Below are positions 22,426 to 34,270 of a DNA stretch of 64,000 nucleotides, in pieces. Position 1 is the first letter of the stretch, and each line of letters starts with the position of its first letter. A program made the translations under genes and the position numbers. The DNA is taken from assembly GCA_963920665.1 (NCBI GenBank), contig OY987264.1, positions 21,866,906-21,930,905 on the forward strand, written 5' to 3'. The notes under the pieces were generated by a model. The model was not told the origin of the DNA, made no database searches, and saw nothing but the letters and a program-made list of their open reading frames with translations. This DNA comes from Straminergon stramineum. Taxonomy: Eukaryota; Streptophyta; Bryopsida; Hypnales; Calliergonaceae.

Positions 22426-24666
22426 ATGGTGGAGGAGAGAGGTAGTTCTCGTGGTAACCGCGAGGACCGGGGCAGCTCGAGAGGCAGTTCATTTGGTAGT
22501 AACGAAGACAGGAGTTCTCATGGGGGCAAGGGAACGGGGGGCTCTACGCCAAGAGCTCCGCGGCTTTCGCGGACTACTGCTAAGAAGGATCGGGATTACC
22601 ACGCAGATTCAGCTGAGTTTGAAGATGAGTCCTTATTGTCTATGCGTTCCCCTGGCCGTTCGCCTATGGCTCGTGATGGTCAAAAGAGTCTTGTCCGACA
22701 GCAGAGTTTTCGAGTAGGGGACGAAGTAGGGGATTTAGAAAAGCTCTATAAATTACTAGATATAGAAAGTCCTGCCGAACTAGGTATCGATTCGTCGGTC
22801 TGGGAGGCTCGGAAGTCTCTAGTTCACAGCCGACCAACATCTCCTCGTAGCGCGTCTCAAGATTCTGGTCAGTCTTCTTCAGATGAATTTAAGGGTTTCC
22901 AGCAGCCGACTAGTTTCGATTCAAGTGCAGGATCACCCCCTTTTTCGCCCGTCGTAGCCCCCGCCAGACCCATTGAAAGGGAATGGAGGGCTTATCGGGA
23001 TGCTGTGAAGCTTCAGCCAGTGAATCCTACTGGTCGTGAAAGGAGTCCTTACAAGCGGTCACCGCCGCCTCCGACAGTGTTTCCCTACCACGACAACTTT
23101 ACCGCCCTTGATAGGACCTCTACTGCTTCTCCTGGAACTCTGATGGGTAGGACAAGCCTGACCAGAAGCGATGAATTAGCCAGAAGGCATTCTGAGCCAA
23201 TAAACATGTTCGATCTCTCTACCTCACCGGAAGCTCTCCCATCTCCCAGCGACAGAGATGGTAAATCTCGCCAATTGGAGTTATCTGACCAGGGTGGTGA
23301 ACCTGTGAAAAGGGGCTCTTTTTCGGGTGATAGTGCTGGTTTGCCTACGGCAGCCCTGGCAGTGCCTAGTGGAAGTTTGACGTCCTCTATGACAAGAGAT
23401 TCTCACCGGACGAAGAGTGTCGGAAGTATTCGATGGAAACCGAGAGATGCTCAGGAGGTAGAATCTTCTTCAAACCGTGCTGAAGAAGTTTCTGTTGGAT
23501 CGAGAGCAGTTGATTCCGAAGATAGCGAAAATCCAGAGAAAGAGTCCGTTGTCGAGAAAGTGGAAGAATCCTTGACTCCGAGTTCTGTTGACAGCAGTGT
23601 GGAAAGTTTCGGTGGTATATTTCCGAAAAAACCTAGCTGGACTTCCTGGGCTAAAGGTGAATTTCTTGGAAGTGGAACATTTGGTACAGTATACGAGGGC
23701 GTGGGCAGCAATGGAATGTTTTTCGCTGTGAAAGAAGTTTCCCTTTCAGATCAGGGGAAGAACGGGAAGCAGGCCATCAGGCAACTGGAACAGGAGATTG
23801 CACTTCTTAGCGAAATACAACATCCAAATATTGTTCAGTACCTGGGCACTGAAAGAGACGATGAAAATCTCTATATTTTCCTGGAACTGGTAAGCAAGGG
23901 CTCATTGGCCCATGTATACGAGAAATATGTTTTCTTCTACGACCAGGTTAGGGCGTATTCCAGGCAGATTCTTTCTGGCCTGAAATATTTGCATGATCGG
24001 AAGATTATCCACCGAGATATTAAGTGCGCGAATATTCTGGTAGATGCATCTGGAGTGGTTAAGCTGGCCGACTTTGGAATGGCCAAACAGGTAGATAAAT
24101 TGGTCCTGCTCAAGTCATTCTTGGGTAGTGCCCACTGGATGGCTCCAGAGGTGGTTGACCCTAGGAGAAGCTACAATTTGATGGCTGACATCTGGAGTCT
24201 GGGATGTACGGTATTGGAGATGGCGATTGGAAAACCGCCTTATGGAGAATTGGAGACGCACGGTGTGCTTTGGAAAGTAGGCCATGGGGAAGGGCCCCCT
24301 ATTCCGGATGATCTCGAGGAGGATTTAAAAAGCTTCATAAGCAATTGTTTGGAGGTAAATGTCGCGAACCGACCCACTTGCGACTTGCTTATGACACATC
24401 CCTTCATCACTGGTGCTCCGATGAAGGGCCCAGTGAAGCTGGTACCCACGCCTGAGCTGATGCCTTCAATTGCGGAGGAAAGGTCTATTGATTTAGCACC
24501 CTCAGCACCTTCGAGTACGGCAACCGGTCCAGAAGCGCCTGCCAGTCCTAGCATGATCTCCAATATGATAAATAATCATGGTTCAATCGTTCGACAACAA
24601 CCGAAATCAATGAGAACAATTCGAAGTGAATTCAGCATGAGCTCTCCAGAAAGTATCGCATCGTGA
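22426..24666 (+). CDS. MEKK1-type MAP kinase kinase kinase
   Basis: Ser/Thr kinase at the top of a MAP kinase cascade, phosphorylating MAPKKs in stress and immune signalling. The coding region is one exon of 746 aa; an in-frame TAG lies shortly upstream of the ATG. The long N terminus is Ser/Pro/Arg-rich and carries the conserved plant MEKK1 block (GDEVGDLEKLYKLLDIESP, then SSVWEARKSL, near 95-125). The kinase domain begins near 405: GSGTFG near 411, lysine in FAVKEVSL near 434, HRDIKCANIL near 528, DFG near 548, MAPEVV near 571, then DIWSLGCTVLEM. The substrate-loop and CAN signature are MEKK-type, not Raf-type. The tail after the kinase (~95 aa) is Ser-rich. The lack of introns in 2.2 kb contrasts with the other genes here. 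Close family identity is secure. Confidence 0.95.
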   Translation: MVEERGSSRGNREDRGSSRGSSFGSNEDRSSHGGKGTGGSTPRAPRLSRTTAKKDRDYHADSAEFEDESLLSMRSPGRSPMARDGQKSLVRQQSFRVGDEVGDLEKLYKLLDIESPAELGIDSSVWEARKSLVHSRPTSPRSASQDSGQSSSDEFKGFQQPTSFDSSAGSPPFSPVVAPARPIEREWRAYRDAVKLQPVNPTGRERSPYKRSPPPPTVFPYHDNFTALDRTSTASPGTLMGRTSLTRSDELARRHSEPINMFDLSTSPEALPSPSDRDGKSRQLELSDQGGEPVKRGSFSGDSAGLPTAALAVPSGSLTSSMTRDSHRTKSVGSIRWKPRDAQEVESSSNRAEEVSVGSRAVDSEDSENPEKESVVEKVEESLTPSSVDSSVESFGGIFPKKPSWTSWAKGEFLGSGTFGTVYEGVGSNGMFFAVKEVSLSDQGKNGKQAIRQLEQEIALLSEIQHPNIVQYLGTERDDENLYIFLELVSKGSLAHVYEKYVFFYDQVRAYSRQILSGLKYLHDRKIIHRDIKCANILVDASGVVKLADFGMAKQVDKLVLLKSFLGSAHWMAPEVVDPRRSYNLMADIWSLGCTVLEMAIGKPPYGELETHGVLWKVGHGEGPPIPDDLEEDLKSFISNCLEVNVANRPTCDLLMTHPFITGAPMKGPVKLVPTPELMPSIAEERSIDLAPSAPSSTATGPEAPASPSMISNMINNHGSIVRQQPKSMRTIRSEFSMSSPESIAS

Positions 24667-25890
24667 TGAAGACACCTCTTTGGTATAGTAGATTTCTTCC
24701 GATATCACCCTACTGGAAAGTGAGTTGCTATTGTAACACTAGTGGCAAATTTTATATTTTGAGTACATGGAATTGATTAATTAGCAGTTGCTGGATCGCC
24801 AAATGAGTTGTAGTCGCGGCTTGGGTTCGAGGATGAGGGGATGGTTGATGAAGATAATCCCGCACGGGTTAACCATCGTTAGGGAGGTTTGTGGTTAATC
24901 TAGCGACTGGGATGCAGGAGTGTAAAAGGTTCGGTACAACGGGATTATTGTGTTGGAGATTACAGACGCGCTGCAAAGCTTTTTGGTTGGGACATGTGAC
25001 ACTGGTCCGTATCATGCGTCGTAACGACAGAGAGTTTTAAGGGACACTCTTAGGGCATGTGTTATTGAGATCATCTGACCAATCTGGAGTGCTTCACGCA
25101 AGATGGCAGACCAGATTTGCACTTACAATTCCTCTCGCTGGCGAGTCGGTGGGCAAGTCCTTCCCTCTCTGGAAATGCGCTCTTACAGGTAAAGATGTCT
25201 ATCAACTGGCTCAGGGATGGGCAGGATTCTTGAAATGATGCTACACATATGACAGAACTATCAAGTCTGAGGTGAAATACTCTGCCCTGCAGATTGGAGA
25301 TTTCTGTGGGCTACACTATGGAGATGGCAACAAGTTCCTCAAGACCAGCTGTCATTGTAAATCGTGGATTGAGAATTTTAAAGCCAACATATGACAGTCG
25401 TTTCAGTCATCATGCTTGACCTGCCGGTCAAATGGTTTTCAAACCTCAATGCCAGGCAATGTTCGTTCACTTATCTACACTTTTCTCAAGCTATCTGCAG
25501 GATATCAATCGAGTAGGCCCAGCTTCCATCGTGGACAGTAGCAATATTAGCATTGCCAGCCAGATAATAGCCTTTCGCCAATTGCTCAGTAATTTCTATG
25601 ATCTGCGATCTGGAGGTGGGCCGTTTTGTATGCTATTGTTGAGTGCTGCCAGGGTTGACTGGAGCGCCTCACGTGTGCTCAGTTGTGTCGATGACACGTA
25701 TGGCATCTGTGGGCTGTGGCATGCTACGATGGCATTGTGCTTATGATAAGGGTCACGTTGTCTATAATCACCAAATGACGAACCGAAGGGAATTTCAGAA
25801 GTATGTAAAATTATCGATGAAACTTGTAGAAATGATTTTGTAATATACTAAAGGGATTTAAAGGGGTTTAGAAACATCGTATGTTCAACT
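24667..25890. other. 3' flank of the MEKK gene with unexplained genic composition
   Basis: About 1.1 kb after the stop keeps gene-like base composition, much longer than a usual 3' UTR. The + frame at 25432-25746 (104 codons) encodes no family I recognise. It could be a long 3' UTR, a noncoding transcript or a decayed gene. No splice-consistent model was found. Confidence 0.4.
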
Positions 25891-25897
25891 TATTAAC

Positions 25898-26045
25898 CTT
25901 GTAAGGACGTTGATGTCAAGAAGTGACCAATGGATGACTTTCCAGATCACTGGAGAATTGAAGAATGCACCTACTAGTCCAAAAATTATATCATTTTTGG
26001 CAAAGTATCTTGCTAGTGGCAAAGTATCTTGGTAGTAGGTCTCAT
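25898..26045 (+). repeat. Flanking repeat F, left copy
   Basis: Aligned with 28545-28675 in the same orientation: an AAGGAC word, AATGGATG, GACTTTC, then 'agaatgcacctact', TCCAAAAAT, and 'tgataggtct' or variants. A 19-bp unit (GGCAAAGTATCTTG..AGT) is additionally duplicated inside this copy (near 25995-26035). Confidence 0.6.
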
Positions 26046-28544
26046 CCTTTTGGAATTAAGGTAGTTTGTTTGATTTTGCTATATCCCTGGAATGTGGGTC
26101 TCATGTTCTTTTTCTTCAGATTTTGGAAAACTAGATTATTCAAGATGTTGTGGCAACATCCCTCAATATTGATGATAGGATGGGTGCTTTGGGAGGATGG
26201 GAGGATGGGTCTTTGAGGCTTGAGGTCTTATGCAAGGAATACTTTGAATTATTTTGGCGCTGGTGTCCCATTGTTTGTGGAATTTCAGGCTTGAGGCAGT
26301 TTTCTAATTTCAGGTTATTTTTTTGATAATTTAATTTAACCCTATAACATAGCTATAGACACAAAGTGTGTGTTTTGTGACATACATTCTTTCTATGTAA
26401 GAAGTGTAGTTGTCCATACTTGAAGGGTTTTTTAAGCAAATGATTCACATGGTATCAAAAAGGATGATTTCCATGGTGCCTAACCCAACATTCCAAGTTG
26501 AAATGGCCACTCATGCCCAATATTATTTGCTTGGATGTATTTGGAAGCAATCTCAAATAAGGTGTTCATGATTGAAGTCTTGTAAGGGATGATTTTGGAT
26601 GTGAACATCTTACTTTGGGTTGTATGTAGCTCGACTTCAGTTAGTGTATATTGTTCTCAACAAATGCATTGTTTTCTTTACATGTTAGTCCAATTGTATT
26701 GACCATATGATGGTTTGGATTGAAATTTGAAGTTTGGACCTTCTATCTATGGAATCAAAAAGAAACCAACATTTTTTTTATTCTATGAATATTGATGTCA
26801 ATAATTGAAGCCCTTGTAATTTCTTTTTAATTGGTCTTTGGTTGCTACTAAGATAGCCTTATTTGTTTTGGTTGTTTGAAGGATGTCTTTATTTGTTTGT
26901 TTGTCTCTTTGTTTGCATGTATTTTTTTTAAAAACTTGAATATTTTGTGCCAATACTAGTATTCATTCAATTCTTAAACAATTCACACTATTCTTGTAGT
27001 TTATATGTTTTTTCCTTAGTATAGTAGTGTTTATATTGATATTCTAAACTAATATTGTGTACAAATGAAACTACTAGGCTATGTTATTTTGACAATAAAC
27101 TAAGGTATATTTGAAGGGGCTACTAGCTAGAATCCTAGAATGTTACATGAGTTCAAACATTGCAATTGCAAAGTGAATGAATATTAATATATTGTACATT
27201 AGGATTTTGGCACTTCAAGCTATTAATTTTTTTTATTTTCATATACAATGATTCTTCTTGATTTGATTTCCATGACTTCTCTTATTTTCTTGATGTTGTG
27301 CCTTTTCTTAATTGATGGGTTTTGTTTATTACCATGCCTTTTCTTGATTGTTTGTCTTTTCAATTTGATGATGATTAGTAAATAAATGTTTTGGTTTTAC
27401 ACTTCAAAATGTTACTCTCTAAAATTTCTTATTTGATTTTAAAATACTCCCCAAATTAGGCAATGTATATGAACAATTTTGCAACCTTTTGGATATTTCA
27501 CTTCTAATATTTTCTAAATCAAGAAATAAAAAAACTAATTAATTCATATCTAAATGTGACCCTAACATAGGATAATACAATTACAACACTCTAAATAGTA
27601 AACTTTAAAAATTTCCATTTTGAAATAAAAATATTTTGGAAATCTACACCTCGTTAAGAAATTCATGACTTTTGTATGTGCAATTCCTAATCAAATTTTT
27701 TTTCCCAAATCCAAAAATTTTAAATTTTTACAATAAATTCATTTTTTTGCGAGTTCCAAAAAAAAACAAGAAGAGGAACTAATCTTTGAGATGTATAAAT
27801 CTTGAATTTATGTTCATTTATTTTAATGATGAAAAAATCATAAACTAAATATTGACCCTATGGTAGTAGGGCTAGGTCTTATGGGCATCAATTAAATCTA
27901 TAATAAGCCAAGAATTCCACCAAATCTTCAAAGTTGGTTTATGAATGATTTAATTTAACAATATTGAATCAACAATTGTAATTTTTTTCATCCAAATTGA
28001 AATGTTTGAGACTTCTTTGAATGTTTAGTAATGGATGGTGGTAGAAATTACCCTCACCTAGGTCGCACTATTTTTTTTTAAGAAAATTCTAAATCTACAA
28101 ATTGTGAAAAGATACTATTCTTTTATGTATTTTACCAATTATCTCTTAAATTTAAGTTAAGCAATCAAAGTGAAGCTATTAAAGTTTTATTTGTATTCAA
28201 ATTTGAAAATTTCCTAAAATTAAATTTTGAATGCATAACAACAATAAGTTGATTTTTATATCATATGATGATGAATTCTAATTTTCTTCATATATTTGAA
28301 AATCTTATGGCTTTGAGAAGACATGACTTCACCTTCAAAATATAAAGTAAGATCATTTTCACTCAAACTTAGTTGCAAAATAGAACAAATAAAGCAAAAG
28401 AAAATCAAATAATTTGCACACAAATTTAGTAGCAAAGTAGAATATACAAAGCAAGGGTTGTCATGGTAGATTATTGAGATAGACTACAAACTTTTATACT
28501 CCACCCATCAAGGGTTTAAGGATTAAGTGCATCTAATCCATATT
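26046..28544. other. AT-rich block between flanking repeats F
   Basis: Very AT-rich, without an open frame of note. It lies between two direct copies of repeat F, so it may be an inserted element or a duplicated stretch. No reverse transcriptase, transposase or other mobile-element motif is visible. Confidence 0.5.
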
Positions 28545-28675
28545 AAACTCAATAAGGACACCAAGGATAAAAGCTTCTAATGGATGTGACTTTCAAGAAA
28601 ATTGCTAAAATAAGAATGCACCTACTCCTCCAAAAATCTGATAATTTTTGTTGACTACCTTGGTGATAGGTCTTC
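28545..28675 (+). repeat. Flanking repeat F, right copy
   Basis: Direct counterpart of 25898-26045; the best-conserved word is AAGAATGCACCTACT followed by TCCAAAAAT. It ends where the 3' flank of the RPB4 gene begins. Confidence 0.6.
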
Positions 28676-29204
28676 ATCATAGTTAAGAAATAGAGTAACA
28701 CGGAGTATTAGTTGTGCATAAACACTCGTGGAAGAAGAATTAGGTGAATTTTGATCAAGCTCAGACCTGCAGGAAGATATTGTATATTTGAACCAGTTTT
28801 GAAGAGCCAATAGGCTCCGCAGGCATTTTCGAACAAGAGGCAGCCCTCCAATACCGGTACCAGTCAAACTTTCCAGCCGAAGTCTAGAACTCGGAGAACT
28901 ACAGTAGATTCCTCATAACCCAGCGACATTAAGCAGCTCCCTGCGCAGTTCGACAAGCCTTAACAGCTAAGATTCTGAAATAAAGTCTGAATCCCGGTAC
29001 ACTAGCTTCCGTCTTTGGTTTACCAGTTCAAATTGAAAACTATACCTTGAAATGTTCCAAAGAAAATCCATGGTCTCTCCAACAACATTGCCTAAGTAAA
29101 AACGAAACAGGAATACCCGCAGGAACCGATGATTGGAAAGTCCTCCAGCTAGGGCAGTTGGTTTTCAGCTGAGAGCAGGGTCTTGGACCCTCAAGGACAC
29201 CCCA

Positions 29205-31138
29205 CTACTCGAACTTCTTGATAGTTGCCAAATCAGTAAGCATAGTCTCAATCTTTTCGTCGTCCATGCGACCTCGTCTCTGAAAGAAATCATAAATATA
29301 TTAAGATTTCGGAATATTAATATAGTGGCAATTTTGAAAACAGGTCGAAATTGAGACGATAACAACTTATACGAAAAATCAATTCGCTAGTTTTCATGCA
29401 GTACTCTGCGAACCCACCGTAATAGATGGAACAAGTGCCTTTGCCTCCTCAACCGTCTCTGGACACAAGTTGCCAATTACGCACACCTGAAACACATACA
29501 CACTCTAGTTAAGGTGACAGATGTGAAGGGATCAAATGTCACAAGAATCTCACGGATCAGTATAGTACTACTGGTGAGGAGTTGAGAAACGCCTACAGAT
29601 GTAGCCACGTAAACTATTTTTTCTCTAAAATTGGCCACTAAACTGGTAGCCTAGCCCGTGACCACCATTTACACCGTCATCATACAGTGATATCTATCTA
29701 GAAATATACTCCAACCCTAAAAAAGTAAACGAGAATTGATAACTAATGGAAGGGCACATATTATACCTCAAACTCATGTAGTTGATTTCTCGTCAGTACT
29801 CTGAAGAGCTGTGTCAAGATCCAACAGAATAATCGTTGCAAGGGACCAGAGAGTAAAAACGACACTACATCCTAGCAATGACTTCAATGAGAGCTGTTTT
29901 CATGCAGCACTCAACGTTGGCAACTATGACAAGCATGGGTGATAAACGAAGCTTACAAGCTGGTGGAAAAAAACACTCCATCACAAGATTTCAATGAGTT
30001 AAACAATAACTGAGGACTTCGACTAGGTTAACGCCGAAATCAGAGAGCACAAACAAGGGCGGATACTCTCGAACTTGCTTCACAGCGTCAGGATTCTGGT
30101 AGCGACTGAAGCGTCGGACATATTGCAGAGACTTCTCAAATACCCTGCAAAGAGACTACTAGTTAGGGCGTTATCAGAAATACGCGAAAAAAGAACCCAA
30201 CCTCTTAATCTCTTTGGTTTCTAGAGCAAACAGGTTCCTAAACTACGACATTCTCGAACTTAATTCTTCAATAGTCACAAGTTCTTATATTGCTTCATAA
30301 ACTGGAAGTGAAGCACGTACTGCGATATCTGAGCGGAGGGATCATCTGCTAGTTGCTGCAATTGCTCGTACTTTCTTTGCAGTACAAGTGACACCTCCGC
30401 GTTCATCAAGCACTTCGCCTTCACAAAATCTGCACGACAAACGATGATAACTAACAATCAGATCACGAGGCGAGACATTTAGAACTTCACATTAAATGAT
30501 TCTTCAATGATTCCTTATAACATTTGAAACAAACCCACAAACAATAAACCACGGGAAACATTACGGAAGCGACAATTTCTTCAGGGCATCCCCTAATGTA
30601 GAGGTGCCTAATTCCGACCCGAACTTAACAGCAACACTCCAGAAAATCATGCACAACACGTACATATTGATTTTGAGAACCTAAACCAGCTAAACAAAAA
30701 GGATTTAGGTCACCCACCAAAAAAAAAACTCGTAACTCTCGCATATGGTATCCAAATAACACATTCTCTGGTGGGTTAGAATCCTCTTTGATTTCCTAAC
30801 AAGATTATCTAAAAATCTGATCAGTCAACGCTCAGTGCTTTATAGTGTCCCCTTCTAGGTAAGGTAACCTGGAAATCATCTGGAATCTCAGGTATCTTGC
30901 GACCTCGGGGAAGTGCAAGCACGTCTAAGGATACGAAATAAGCGCAAGAGTTCTAAAGAAAAAGATAGCATCCACTTGATGAAGCGAAGAAGAAGAAGAA
31001 AACGCGAGCAACCACAGCGTAACCCTAGAATACGTGATCAGTAAAAATGCGAGAACAACGAAGAAGTGAACAACCTTCACCAAGCTTGAGCTCACTCGCA
31101 TCCTCCTCCTCAATTGGTGCGCCTGTTCGAGATGCCAT
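29205..31138 (-). CDS. NRPB4: RNA polymerase II subunit 4 (RPB4)
   Basis: Small Pol II subunit that pairs with RPB7 to form the stalk of the nuclear enzyme. Six exons on the minus strand fit phase: 31138-31075, 30429-30321, 30144-30067, 29800-29767, 29486-29418, 29279-29205, giving 142 aa, the usual length of the family (plant homologs about 138 aa). Recognised blocks in order: EEEDASELKLGEDF, KAKCLMNAEVSLVL, VFEKSLQYVRRFSRYQNPDAV, HEFEVCVIGNLCPETVEEA and a C-terminal TDLATIKKFE. An alternative donor six bases earlier in exon 1 would drop two residues, but family similarity favours the longer form. Exon 4 is only 34 nt. The C-terminal HRDC-like core is complete. Confidence 0.95.
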
Positions 31139-32890
31139 CGCAATTTGCAAACTGAGAGAGGGTTTGTGGAGAAGCAAAAAACAATTCCTTAGCGAGCTAG
31201 AACAAGGGAAGCTCGGCTTCACAGCGACAGCTTAGCTTAGTTTGGGAGAGACGATGGAGAGAGACACTGAAGTGGTTTTTAGGGTTGCATTCACACCAAA
31301 GCGGAATACTTAAGGTGGGTACTAAGTTTAGCCCTTTTTTCTTTTGGCACCATGTGGCTAGATTGCACACCATTTCAAAATAATTGTCTACTTTTCGCCA
31401 AATGAAAGTAATCTTTTCAAGTCAAAAAAATTTCATTTCTATTAAAAATGTGGATGAAGTTGCCAAATTTGGATGAAAAAGTGCATCACTATGATTGAAA
31501 AGTATTTTTTGGTCCAATAGATGGATGAATGTAGAAATTTAATGCTTCACCAAATTTTAATTGATCACCATGTCATCACTTTTTGAAAAAGTAAAAAAAG
31601 GGCTTGTGAATAACCCCCAAACTACTACTTTTTTGCTACTGTACCCAGTTACTAGTAATTTACTAAAGTGGTCAATTTTTCATATTTTCTTGTTGGCAAG
31701 TAAAAGGAGGTGTTAATGCACCAAAGTATGCGACATTTGGATATAGTATGCAAAAGTTATGAAGGGTCAAAGAATTTTTGGTAGATGTTCTAAAGTGGTT
31801 TCTTCAATATATGTACATATTGATTTTGGAGATGCACAAAGAGTGATGATGGCAGTTTTAGGCAAGGTATGATTTGAGGAGTACTACCAAACTTACCTCA
31901 CCCCTTGAAAGTTTGAAAAGCCTAATTTTGGACACAATATATTTTTTTATTGTAATTAATATAGAAGGTCCAAAAATCGAGATATAGACTACACTCATTT
32001 GTACTACTAGTGAAGGCGGGGATTAGCTTCACCCAACATATTGGTATCACCTCAATTTTTTATTCAATTTGTGTATAAATTTGGGACAATACACATAATA
32101 TTCCAACTTCCATTAGTTAAAAAAGGTGTGACTTTGGCAAATTAGTATCATAGGCATTATAAGGACAAACAAGTGTAATGATAAAAGAAATTTTTCAATG
32201 GGACTATTGCTCACATGTACAAATGGCAATTGCAATGGGGAGGTTGTATAGGTCCTTTGCAACAAAATAATTTGAGGCCCCAATACAACCAATATCAAAC
32301 CCTAGAAGTTTGAGGAATCATCTACTTCTCCTTCAAGGTCAATATTTTGATCATGATTGCACCCAAAGCTCCATAATGTTCAAATATTTTACTTATACGA
32401 TATAGTTTCAACATAATATAACATGTAATTAAAAGAAATGATTGTTGAGTTATCAATCCAATAGTGTGTGTTTTACCATATTTTAGTAAAATTGTCATAT
32501 TTAAGGTGTCAAATACAATACCATTTATATAATTTCTTCTATATTTTTTTTAGATGAAGTCCTAAATGCTTAACCTAAAGATAGTAAGATAAGTGTTGAA
32601 AATGTACAAGAAATAATTGAAAATCCTCTAACGCATCTATATTGATGATTTTTGTAGAACTGATCTTTCTTTCTTCTTTTGATTGATGTATTAGATGGTT
32701 TTTATTGAAGTTTCCTAGATGAATATTAATAATTAGATGAAACGAACTAGTTTCACAACACTCATTGTCCACTCAATGGATGGGTGATTTCTAAAAGGGT
32801 TTAGAACTTGACCCTATCACCAAGCTATCAATAAAAAAAATTATCAGGTCTCTAGATGAATAGGTGAATTATTGGTTTCTACAATTTTAG
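31139..32890. other. RPB4 5' flank and AT-rich spacer
   Basis: The first ~170 bases upstream of the RPB4 start have genic composition and should hold the 5' UTR and promoter. From about 31.33 kb the DNA is AT-rich repeat remnant with no supported gene. Confidence 0.5.
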
Positions 32891-32904
32891 TAAAATTCAT
32901 CCAT

Positions 32905-33535
32905 TAGTAAAATGGATAAAGACCAAAGATTTTGTAGCCTATATCACTTCAAAATGCCTAGTCAATGGATAAAGACCAAAAAGATTCAATACCCTTTATC
33001 ACTTCTAGGTGCACTAGTCAATGGATAAAGATTGCAAATTCCATATCCCAAATCATTTCAATATAAGCTAATCAGTGGGTAAAGACTGCAAATTTTGTAC
33101 TCTATTCACTTCAAAGTGTGCTAGTCAATGGATAAAGACCACAAAGATTCAATAACGTACATCGCATCTAGGTGCACTAGTCAAAGGATAAAGACTAGTG
33201 ATTTTGTACCCCACATCACTTCAATATGCACTAATCAATGGATAAAGACTATAGATTCTATATCCCAAATATCTTCAACATGTGCCAGTCAATGGATAAA
33301 GGTTGCAAATTATATATTCTAAATTACTTCAACGTGGACCAATCTGTGGATAAAGACTATAGATTCTATATCTAATATCATTTCAACATGCACGAATTAC
33401 TAGATAAAGACCTGAGGTTTTTTATCCTATATCACTTCAAATTGTGCTAGTCAAAGGATAAAGACTACAAAGATTCCATATCCTACATCACTTCAAGATT
33501 TGCTACTCAATGGATAAAAACTATAAAGATTCTAT
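32905..33535. repeat. Minisatellite, 54 bp unit, about twelve copies
   Basis: The word GATAAAG (or GGTAAAG/GATAAAA) recurs at about 32915, 32968, 33024, 33079, 33131, 33187, 33241, 33295, 33349, 33403, 33457 and 33512; most spacings are exactly 54, range 52-56. Each unit reads roughly 'ctagtcaatggataaagac' followed by an AGATTC word and a 'tatcacttcaa' word. Because 54 is divisible by three, one frame stays open for 64 codons (33128-33322) with an 18-residue period, but it has no start context or splice model that makes it a gene. Confidence 0.9.
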
Positions 33536-34270
33536 ACATGATGAACCTTAAAAATCTACTAATAGTATACAATAAAGAAACTGTAATATTTTGCACTAGA
33601 ATGTGTGTGTATTGTATAGCTTCACAACTTATCGATATTCAAAATGAAGGGAAAAAAATATTGTTTACAAGTAAGGTGGTAGGAAGTACAACAATCTACA
33701 TGGAATATGTATTAAATCGGATCTATTGGAGCTTGTTAAATAGTCAAAACATAGTTAGTGTGTTTGAAGCATAAGTTTAGGCTTCATTTGATGTTAATAA
33801 ATCAAAATTCTCAGAACTTGATTGAACATGAAAAGGTGAATAATCAAGTTTAACTCCTAAAAGACCAAAGAACATTTTTTGGCAACATGGAATTTAGGAT
33901 TTTAGGCAATATGGAAAGTTATGGAGCATTTTGTTTTCTCCACAATCATAGCAACTTTTTGAGAAAATTGTGTGTTGGATTTGTTTTTGAATTCAATTTT
34001 CATAATTTAAAAAAAAAAAAAGCTCCACATATTTTTGTTTGCTTGCTAGAACAATCTCACCATTTAAATTAGTGAGTTTCAATTCCATCTTAGAGATATT
34101 AAAATTTTAGATTTTCCTTTTGTCTTGTACCTACTTCTACTTAACAATTTTTTAAGAATGAAAATACATTTTCTTTTCTTAAATTTTTTTGCCAAAATTC
34201 TCAACTCAATTCCCCATCATAAAGATTTAAACCTCAAAACTTTGTAGTTTAGAAAATTTAGCCCCTAAAG
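33536..34270. other. AT-rich spacer with repeat words shared with R2
   Basis: No gene. The segment around 33850-34170 resembles repeat R2: a 'gaccaaagaacattttttgg' start corresponds to 'gaccaaatggtgttttttgg' at about 34270, and the later phrase 'caatctcaccatt' followed by 'tttcaattcc' corresponds to about 34735-34780. Confidence 0.5.

Noticed and set aside
25432..25746. 104-codon plus frame as a gene
   Set aside because: No recognised domain, no splice partners and no codon-use signal; kept only as part of an unexplained region.
32905..33535. CRISPR-like array with 54 bp period
   Set aside because: It is a plain tandem minisatellite: whole units repeat, with no unique spacers and no associated genes.
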